Shown: positions 57,499 through 64,000 of the stretch, piece by piece
Layout: each line of letters opens with the position of its first letter
Numbering within the stretch: position 1 is the first letter of the stretch
Source of the DNA: Kordia sp039026955
GTDB lineage: Bacteria; Bacteroidota; Bacteroidia; Flavobacteriales; Flavobacteriaceae
Length of the DNA stretch: 64,000 bases
Assembly: GCA_039026955.1 (NCBI GenBank)
Contig: JBCCLH010000015.1
Coordinates: 1 to 64,000 of the forward strand
Direction: 5' to 3'
Translations under genes and position numbers: made by a program
Notes under the pieces: generated by a model
What the model was told of the DNA's origin: nothing
The model's database searches: none
Seen by the model: the letters and a program-made list of their open reading frames with translations, nothing else

Positions 57499-60400
57499 TT
57501 AATCATTGTTTGATTGCTTCTCAAGAATCAAAGCAGGAATCCCCAAAGATTTATACAACTCATTATACGCTTGCATTTCTGTATTGATAATCGCGTTGCG
57601 TTCGTCGGTGTACACTTGCCAATCCGCCAGTAAATCGTTGAGGCGTTGCTTGGCACCTTGTGTCACTTTTGGATTTGGCTGATCGATATAGCGTAATAAT
57701 ATGATCAATTGTGTGTTAAGTTTATTATTAAAATTGATCACGTCCTGAAAAGTTTTTTGTTTCGCTTGGATCAAGTTTTCTTCCCAGCTATTGATGCGTT
57801 TGAGTAGCGCTTGTCCTTTTTCTACAAGTGGTTTTGCGGCTTCGTTGTCTTTTAAAAGCTTTGCGTACGTATTCAACTGTGTTTTTGCAGATCGCATCTG
57901 ATTGACAGATTCATGCATATCTCGCACTGTATTTTCAATCGTAACGAGCATTTCTTGTTGTGCTGCAAAATCTTGCGGAGTGGATGTAATCGCAGGATTT
58001 GGAAGAATGGTCGCTTGTGTTTCTACAGATTCGTTATCAAATGTCAAACGCAATGTGTAATTACCAGGAGCAACATTCGATCCTGCATGTCCACCAAAGA
58101 CAAATACTTTGTCAATTGCTGGCAAAGCTTCTCTGCTGAAATCCCACGTAAATCGGTTGTAACCCTTTTTTGCAGGTAAAATGGCAGGTCTTCCAGGTCC
58201 GCCTGGCCATGATTTGAAGCCTTTTGGTTTCTTGTTTGTGTAGGTTCTGATCACTTTTGAATCTTGTAATACTTCTAATTTTAAATCGAGGGTATCTGCG
58301 TTTTGATCTAGATAGTAATCGAAAGTCACACCACTTCTTGGATTTGTTCCTTGTCCCGTTGCGCTAGAAACGCCTCCAAAAATACGGTAACTATCTTTTG
58401 GTTTGAATAATTGCACAAACGAACGCTTCGAAGTCATATTTTGAAGTGCTCCTAAATCGTCCAAAATCCAAAATCCACGTCCCGAAGTTGCTGCTACTAA
58501 ATCATTGTCTTGTATCGTGAGATCGTTAATCGCTACAACAGGCAATCCCAAATTTAAACGTTGCCAAAAAGCACCATCATCATTGGAAACATATAAGCCT
58601 GTTTCTGTACCTGCGTATAACAATCCTTTTCGCTTTTTATCAGCTCTTACTACTCTGGCAAATCCATTGGGATCATTCAAACCGTTTACAATTTTTGTCC
58701 ACGATTGTCCGTAATCGTCGGTTTTAAAGATATACGAGTTTAAGTCTAAAGATTTATATCGCATAATCACGATGTAAGCAGTTGCAGTATCATGTTCAGA
58801 GACATCAATACTGTTGATGATTCCGTCTTCAATTCCTTTTGGAGTAATGTTTTCCCAGTTGGCGCCACCATCTTTGGTAATATGTAAGAGTCCATCATCG
58901 CTTCCAGCATATAACACACCTTCTTCATGTTTTGATTCTACCAAAGCAGTCAATGTATTGTAATTTTCGCCTCCAGCAGCTTCATTGGTATAAGGACCGC
59001 CACCTGGACCGTGTTTTTCGGTTTCGTTTTTTGTAAGATCAGGACTGATGGTTGTCCAATTGATGCCGCCGTTTGTAGTTTTAAAAACTACATTTCCTGC
59101 GTGATAAATGGTTTGTCTATTGTGTGGCGAACTGATAATTGGTGCATTCCAATTGTAACGATATTTGCTATCTTTTGGCGCAATACTTAAACCTAATTCA
59201 GGATATTGCTTGATCGATTTTTGTTCACGAGAAGATTTTGTCCACGAACTTATATTCCCCTGATACGTTCCGCCATACACCGTTTCTGGATTATCCGGAT
59301 CAAACGCTAGAAACGCACTTTCGCCACCTGCCACCGAATACCAATCTTTCCAATCGATTCCACCGTCATTGGTGCGACTCGCAATGGCAATGGCAGAATT
59401 ATCTTGTTGTCCGCCATAGACATGATACGGAACTACATTATCCGTAATCACACGATAAAATTGTGCAGTTGCTTGGTTTTGCTGCGTACTCCAACTTTTT
59501 CCACCATTAAACGAAATATTCGCACCTCCATCATTCGAATTAATCATTTGCGTATTGTCATGCGGATTAATCCATAGATGATGATTATCGCCATGTGGCA
59601 CGGGAATATTTGTAAAACTCTTTCCGCCGTCAATCGATTTCATCACGGGTGCATTCAACACATAGACCACATTTTCATTCTGCGGATCAGCAAAAATTTC
59701 CATATAATACCAAGAACGCGCAATATTCACACGATTTCCGTTCACTTGCGTCCATTTTTTTCCACCATTATCTGAACGATAGACACCACCTTTTTTGCCT
59801 TTCGCTTCAATCACTGCAAAAACACGTTCCGAATTTGCTCTAGACACTGAAATTCCAGATTTCCCAAAATCTTTTGGTAAACCTGCTTTTAGTTTTGTCC
59901 ACGTATCACCACCATCTGTAGATTTATACAATCCCGAATGCTCACCACCCGATTCCATATACCAAGGATAACGACGATGCTGCCACATGGAAGCGTACAA
60001 AATTCGAGGATTGTTCATGTCCATCGACAACGAAGAAGCTCCAGTCGTTTCATTCACATATAAAACCTTCTCCCAAGTTTTTCCGCCATCGGTTGTTCTG
60101 TAGATTCCACGTTCTTCAGTTGGTGCGTATTGTGCGCCTTGTGCTGATACATACATCACGTCAGGATTGGTAGGATGAATGATTACATCTGAAATGTGAC
60201 GTGTCTTCTCCAATCCGATATGTTTCCATGTTTTTCCAGCGTCCATTGATTTGTAGACACCATCTCCCATAGACGTCATCACGCCACGTGCGGCATGTTC
60301 TCCCATACCCACAACCACAATATTTGTATCGCTTTCAGACACGGTAATTGCTCCGACTGAACCTGTTTTAAAGAATTTATCAGAAATGTTTTTCCACGTA

Positions 60401-60657
60401 ATTCCAGCATCAGTCGTTTTATATACTCCGCCACCTGTAGAACCCATGTAATAGGTGAGTGGCTGTCCAATCACTCCTGTAGAAGTCACACTTCTTCCAC
60501 CTCTAAATGGACCAATATTTCGCCATTTTAAGCCGTGAAATAGCGAATCAGCGAGTTGTATTTCTGGTGCTTTTTGTTTCTTCTTTTTTCGTTTTTGGGC
60601 TTGTGTTTGTATTGGTAATAAGAATAAACAAAGGACGAGTAATTTTATGATTTTCAT
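57499..60657 (-). CDS. Sortilin/VPS10-like beta-propeller exo-protein
   Basis: The 1052-residue secreted protein has a signal peptide (LLVLCLFLLPIQTQA) and many BNR/Asp-box repeats in the first about 720 residues (YKTTDAGITWKNI, YRTTDGGKTWEKV, YKSTDGGDTWTKL, HITKDGGANWENI), forming one or two beta-propellers. Residues about 770-1052 hold a beta domain and a helical end (QEMLVTIENTVRDMHESVNQ). Such proteins are usually annotated as glycosyl hydrolases, but catalytic residues are not evident. Localisation is periplasmic or on the surface. It is monocistronic and begins just after a phrase repeat. Confidence 0.9.
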   Translation of the reverse strand: MKIIKLLVLCLFLLPIQTQAQKRKKKKQKAPEIQLADSLFHGLKWRNIGPFRGGRSVTSTGVIGQPLTYYMGSTGGGVYKTTDAGITWKNISDKFFKTGSVGAITVSESDTNIVVVGMGEHAARGVMTSMGDGVYKSMDAGKTWKHIGLEKTRHISDVIIHPTNPDVMYVSAQGAQYAPTEERGIYRTTDGGKTWEKVLYVNETTGASSLSMDMNNPRILYASMWQHRRYPWYMESGGEHSGLYKSTDGGDTWTKLKAGLPKDFGKSGISVSRANSERVFAVIEAKGKKGGVYRSDNGGKKWTQVNGNRVNIARSWYYMEIFADPQNENVVYVLNAPVMKSIDGGKSFTNIPVPHGDNHHLWINPHDNTQMINSNDGGANISFNGGKSWSTQQNQATAQFYRVITDNVVPYHVYGGQQDNSAIAIASRTNDGGIDWKDWYSVAGGESAFLAFDPDNPETVYGGTYQGNISSWTKSSREQKSIKQYPELGLSIAPKDSKYRYNWNAPIISSPHNRQTIYHAGNVVFKTTNGGINWTTISPDLTKNETEKHGPGGGPYTNEAAGGENYNTLTALVESKHEEGVLYAGSDDGLLHITKDGGANWENITPKGIEDGIINSIDVSEHDTATAYIVIMRYKSLDLNSYIFKTDDYGQSWTKIVNGLNDPNGFARVVRADKKRKGLLYAGTETGLYVSNDDGAFWQRLNLGLPVVAINDLTIQDNDLVAATSGRGFWILDDLGALQNMTSKRSFVQLFKPKDSYRIFGGVSSATGQGTNPRSGVTFDYYLDQNADTLDLKLEVLQDSKVIRTYTNKKPKGFKSWPGGPGRPAILPAKKGYNRFTWDFSREALPAIDKVFVFGGHAGSNVAPGNYTLRLTFDNESVETQATILPNPAITSTPQDFAAQQEMLVTIENTVRDMHESVNQMRSAKTQLNTYAKLLKDNEAAKPLVEKGQALLKRINSWEENLIQAKQKTFQDVINFNNKLNTQLIILLRYIDQPNPKVTQGAKQRLNDLLADWQVYTDERNAIINTEMQAYNELYKSLGIPALILEKQSNND

Positions 60658-61042
60658 ATGGTGGGTTTTGGTTGTTGGTGAAATTATTTTTTTATTTAAT
60701 ATTTTGCTGTTCTACATTTTAAATTTTATTTCGTTTGTTATGGGTTGGTCGCTTCGCTCTGTTGTCGGTTGACTATTGATTTCAAAATGTAAACTTATAA
60801 ACTTTTAAACTTCTATTTTGTTCTTTCGTTAATTCGGCTAATTTGTTGATTTGTTTTTATTTAATAAAGCGGTGGTTATCGAAATACCTATTTAAAATTC
60901 AAAATTTAACATTTAAAATTAAATATTCCAGTTTCAAGGAGGTCATCGCGTTCCAATGTTGGTTATAGTTTGTTTCAACTCATAACTTTTGACTAGTTAC
61001 TGATTGGTTGTTTTTAGTTTAAGTGATACTAAGTAGAAAAAA
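60658..61042. repeat. 385-base repeat region upstream of the propeller gene
   Basis: It starts GTGGGTTTTGGTTGTTGGTG adjoining the start codon, then TTTAATATTTTGCTGTTCTA, TCGCTTCGCTCTGTTGTCGG and ATTCAAAATTTAACATTTAA words. This is the inverted-orientation relative of the 43.4-kb segment. No gene is present. Confidence 0.7.
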
Positions 61043-62800
61043 TCAATACCTCCAACTTTTCAAATCGGCATTTTTTGGCGCTACTTTGGCAACTTTTTCT
61101 ACATATTTTTTGATAAACATACGATGATAGCGCAATCTACTAATGTGATTTCCATTTTCGTGATCTCCGTTCCAGCAATGTTCTGCGCGATCGCCGTAGT
61201 CTACTTCGCCATTGTAATACGGAGCGGTTGTTTCTGATAGAATTTCTTCCGCAAGGTAGACTGCATTGTTCAGGTAATAATTGTCCATGTCGCCACAATA
61301 TAAGTGGATTTTATGTACCCAATCTTGTCCGTATTTTGCCCAATCTCTTTTTAAGATATACGCGAGATCGTAATTTTCTTTCCAATACGCTGCCACTTCC
61401 TTGTCGATTTCTCCCGTAAGGCGATTCCAAATTCGTTTTGGATAACCGTCTTTATCGATAGGCGAGTAGGTCGCTTCCCAAATATCCCATTGCTGTCCTG
61501 AGCGTCCTTTGATGCCTAAGACCAGTTCGCGATAGTTCATGTCTTTCAACGTAGCATCTACATTTCCTAAATAATCTCGATGTCCTGCCACCAAGGTTTT
61601 TCGAAACGTACCTTTTTCGTAATAGGCATTTTCGTCTTCGTAAATATTTACCAAACAATAGGCTCTAAAATCGATTGGATCAGGGCAGGCTGCAAAACAC
61701 ATTCCGTATTCTTTCGGATATTTTACTTGCACTGCCAATGCTTCCCAACCGCCAGTACTTCCACCATAGACAAAGCGCGACCAACCTTCCCCGATACCTC
61801 TAAATTGCTGCTCGATGTACGGAATGAGTTCATACGTAATGGCGTCACCATATGGACCTTGTGCTTCACTGTTTACCGCATATGAATCATCATAATATTG
61901 TGTTGGATGTTGAATTTTAATCGCAATCACTCTAGGAAAATCAGGTCCAGTCCAAGTTTTATAGAAATCGTAGGCTTCTTGTTGCACCATGATATTATAC
62001 CCTTTCACGTCAAAGCGTTCGCTGTAATCTGGTTTGAGATTTAGATCAGGTGGTGTGGTTCGAAATCCTCCAAAATCCTTTGGAAAATGCCCGTGCATGA
62101 TCGCAAGTGGATATTTTACGTCTGGATGCGTGTCCCAGCCTTCTGGCAATAAGACATGTGCGCCTAGATAGATATCTCTTCCCCAAAAATCACTTAGTAA
62201 TTTACTTTTTATTTTTACATGTTTTATATATTTCGTGTCTTCTGGTGGCGTAATCGGTGGAATTTTTTGATCTAGTTTGATGTTTAGTGATGGAAACTGT
62301 CCATCTTTGATAATTACCTTCTGCGTAGTCGAGTAGAGGTTGCCTGGAGCGCGATTCCATTGTTGTCCTTCTCCTCGGTCGATTGGTAATTTGACGACAT
62401 GTCCATCCGCACGATTGAAGGTTTCGTATTTGTGAAACACCGCTTGTATATAGAATTCTCCCGATGGCAAGTCTGCAAAGCTTTGAATTGGATAGCCAAA
62501 GGCATTTGCATCAAATTGTTGTGCTTCTGATGGTTTCCAGTCGGTGATATCCATCCCAAAGCCTTGGCAGGTTTTGGAATCGTCTCGTAATTGGAATCGT
62601 GGTTCGGTATCTGTATTTTCTGAGATTAGTAGAATTAGTCTTCCGTCTAAGTTTTCTTTGTAATGTTCTGTTGGGAAGGGAAGTTCTATGTTTACTGCGG
62701 TAGTAGTTTTTTTATCCGAATCGGCACAAGAGATTATAAATGAGGTAAGGAAAAATAATAGTAAATAGCTTTTGGTAGGTACTTTATAAGAACGTTTCAT
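61043..62800 (-). CDS. Esterase-like (enterochelin esterase/Fes type) alpha/beta hydrolase lipoprotein
   Basis: The 585-residue lipoprotein (lipobox IISC, Cys 25) has a beta-rich N-terminal part (about 40-200) and a C-terminal alpha/beta-hydrolase domain of the esterase D/Fes type. Motifs include PLAIMHGHFPKDFGGFRTTP, nucleophile FVYGGSTGGWEA (G-x-S-x-G) and HCWNGDHENGNH late. It is probably a periplasmic esterase. It is monocistronic and no siderophore genes are nearby. The late His is credible, but the acid residue is not pinned down. Confidence 0.85.
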   Translation of the reverse strand: MKRSYKVPTKSYLLLFFLTSFIISCADSDKKTTTAVNIELPFPTEHYKENLDGRLILLISENTDTEPRFQLRDDSKTCQGFGMDITDWKPSEAQQFDANAFGYPIQSFADLPSGEFYIQAVFHKYETFNRADGHVVKLPIDRGEGQQWNRAPGNLYSTTQKVIIKDGQFPSLNIKLDQKIPPITPPEDTKYIKHVKIKSKLLSDFWGRDIYLGAHVLLPEGWDTHPDVKYPLAIMHGHFPKDFGGFRTTPPDLNLKPDYSERFDVKGYNIMVQQEAYDFYKTWTGPDFPRVIAIKIQHPTQYYDDSYAVNSEAQGPYGDAITYELIPYIEQQFRGIGEGWSRFVYGGSTGGWEALAVQVKYPKEYGMCFAACPDPIDFRAYCLVNIYEDENAYYEKGTFRKTLVAGHRDYLGNVDATLKDMNYRELVLGIKGRSGQQWDIWEATYSPIDKDGYPKRIWNRLTGEIDKEVAAYWKENYDLAYILKRDWAKYGQDWVHKIHLYCGDMDNYYLNNAVYLAEEILSETTAPYYNGEVDYGDRAEHCWNGDHENGNHISRLRYHRMFIKKYVEKVAKVAPKNADLKSWRY

Positions 62801-62936
62801 TATTGTATATGGTTGGTTGGGTTATTGGTTTTTGAATTCCTATAAATTTAGGATAAAGATTGGAGTTGTGCAATGTGTTTTATTCTCAATATGTAAGCTA
62901 TTATTTATTGTTAAATAGATATTCTAGTCAAGTTTT

Positions 62937-63080
62937 TTAGCATGTTATGTATTCTTTTTTCTGCTTTTGCTGTTGTAATTCCATTGTAGTAATCTCTGCG
63001 GGCCATTGTGATTGTTCATCGAAACATTCAGGACAGTTACTAGACTCCGTTTTGTTCGTTTTTTTCTTTTTCCAAAACAT
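62937..63080 (-). CDS. Possible 47-residue CxxC small protein
   Basis: A frame of 47 codons begins MFWKKKKTNKTESSNCPECF and continues DEQSQWPAEITTMELQQQKQ, ending EYITC. One CPEC (zinc-knuckle-like) motif and a terminal Cys are present. It lies in the gap between the Mrr-like gene (54 bases upstream on the same strand) and the esterase. It may be a real small gene or chance. The rest of 62801-63133 shows nothing. Confidence 0.4.
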   Translation of the reverse strand: MFWKKKKTNKTESSNCPECFDEQSQWPAEITTMELQQQKQKKEYITC

Positions 63081-63133
63081 TATTCAATTCTTTAGGTAAT
63101 TTTAAGGTTATATATTTAAATTTAGCCACCGTA

Positions 63134-63988
63134 CTATTTTTTTTCACGCTCTACAATTAATCCAGTCTCTGAAAAAGTAAATACCCGCTCTTCAAATATT
63201 GATTTCATTATTAACCATACTTTATCAACTAATCTGAAGTTTATACTTTGGTTAGCGTCGATATCTATTAATTGACCTGTAAAAGTAATTTGATCAATTT
63301 TTATAGAAGTCGTAGTTTTTTTATTAAAAATAATGGCGTTTGGAATTTTATATTGCCTAGTGATTTTTTGAGTTTTTTTGTTTATTCGTTTTACTTCTTT
63401 TCGAAATTGGTTAACATAATCTATTAAAGGAATTTTAGTCTGATTTGCTAATCTGATTAAATATGTATGATAATCCCATTCATCTCTGATTTCAATATTT
63501 TCATTATTCCCAATGTTTATATTCAAGATTTGAGGTCGTGTTATAATTATTTTACTGTTCAATATTAAATCTCCAAAATGAATTTCTTTAGGATTATCGA
63601 TGAAGTCTTTATCTTCTACTTCTCTTAACTCGACAAGACCAATATTATATGCTTGTGCAAAATCAAAAGCATCTTTAGTAAATCCACTTCTTGAAACTAT
63701 GATACCTTTTTCTATTTGAGCATCTCGAATAATGTTCAACACTTTCATAATGGTATCTTTTGTTACTTTCTTTTTTAAGTATTTACATTCTATTGCTGTT
63801 CTATAACCATGAATTCCGTCAGAGTGACTTGTTAAAACATCTATTTGATGATTGACACCAGATTTACCTTTTACTTTACAATTATTACCATAACCCAAAA
63901 TTGTAACACCAGATTCTTTACCCAATGTTTCATAGATGTATTTTGTTATTGCTTCGTATTCTTTCCAGTCAAGATTATTTTTAGACAT
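63134..63988 (-). CDS. Mrr/restriction endonuclease-like protein
   Basis: The 284-residue product has a PD-(D/E)XK nuclease core: HQIDVLTSHSDG near 47-58 followed by TAIECKYLKKKV near 63-74 (acidic D, then E-x-K). IIVSRSGFTKDAFDFAQAYN near 96-115 fits the Mrr_cat fold. Residues after about 150 are an unassigned, likely target-recognising domain. No methyltransferase is in the window, so it may cut modified DNA (type IV-like) or be a solitary endonuclease. The ATG is 12 bases from the window edge. Confidence 0.85.
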   Translation of the reverse strand: MSKNNLDWKEYEAITKYIYETLGKESGVTILGYGNNCKVKGKSGVNHQIDVLTSHSDGIHGYRTAIECKYLKKKVTKDTIMKVLNIIRDAQIEKGIIVSRSGFTKDAFDFAQAYNIGLVELREVEDKDFIDNPKEIHFGDLILNSKIIITRPQILNINIGNNENIEIRDEWDYHTYLIRLANQTKIPLIDYVNQFRKEVKRINKKTQKITRQYKIPNAIIFNKKTTTSIKIDQITFTGQLIDIDANQSINFRLVDKVWLIMKSIFEERVFTFSETGLIVEREKK

Positions 63989-64000
63989 CTTTTATAGATT

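Noticed and set aside
57410..57500. Small peptide ending in ECGACG in an alternative frame
   Set aside because: It needs a TTG start, has no GG leader, and competes with the better-supported MAKNKTTET frame.
63134..63988. Complete restriction-modification system
   Set aside because: Only a nuclease-like gene is visible and no methyltransferase or specificity subunit is in the window.
1..64000. tRNA or rRNA genes
   Set aside because: Reading the intergenic regions by eye I found no cloverleaf with a T-loop or CCA end and no rRNA-like segments. A covariance-model scan would be decisive.

Overview
The window looks like chromosomal DNA of a low-GC marine member of the Flavobacteriaceae (Bacteroidota). 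The evidence is the gene set (fused 2-oxoacid dehydrogenase E1, MeaB, GIN/DUF4097 adhesin-like proteins, a type IX secretion C-terminal domain, a DUF5777 barrel), the many lipoproteins, TAnnTTTG-type promoters, and small GG-leader peptides of the kind common in Flavobacteriia. A Kordia-like genus is my best guess from the peptide families, but that is inference. I see no rRNA, tRNA, CRISPR array, intact IS element, prophage or replication origin.

Layout. 1-4.4 kb: phoH, purC and a membrane-tethered TPR/AraC regulator. 4.4-9.3 kb: six small Cys-containing or GG-leader peptide genes, including four close paralogues with an identical six-Cys pattern, interspersed with a MATE exporter and a PAP2 phosphatase. 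9.3-15 kb: a lipocalin-like lipoprotein, meaB, then a sigma factor / membrane protein / DUF4097-like / TlpA-like operon. 15-25.3 kb: an esterase lipoprotein, another GG peptide, threonylcarbamoyl-AMP synthase, mltG, a BBE-type flavoprotein, an OmpA lipoprotein, a frameshifted peptide precursor, a glycosyltransferase, an HsdR-N protein and holA.

25.5-30.8 kb is the most accessory-looking part. It holds a two-gene ATPase/HNH operon resembling Septu/retron-type anti-phage modules, in which the ATPase carries a second, apparently catalytically dead HNH domain. Next to it is an orphan DUF4157 (eCIS core) protein with a papain-like amidase tail and a small candidate immunity lipoprotein. 30.8-43 kb: an ATP-grasp protein, a di-haem peroxidase, a GIN/DoxX envelope cluster, an AraC regulator, an HAD/DUF1853/membrane operon and the fused E1. 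43.5-53.6 kb: an M1-peptidase-like barrel fusion lacking HExxH, a T9SS nuclease, a LOG protein, a LytTR sensor, a YceI operon, an orphan antitoxin with a truncated toxin, and a BioD-like ATPase. 53.9-64 kb: a SulP transporter, a TonB-like protein, a sortilin-type beta-propeller protein, an esterase and an Mrr-like endonuclease.

A second layer runs through the non-coding DNA. Nearly every gap above 300 bp is filled with repetitive sequence of several families: a 122-bp tandem array with an inverted relative 9 kb away, REP-like inverted repeats, a MITE-like element that also appears to act as terminator for Cys-rich peptide genes, and drifting phrase repeats that end exactly at gene boundaries. 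These repeats and the peptide array are the structures least explained by ordinary gene content.
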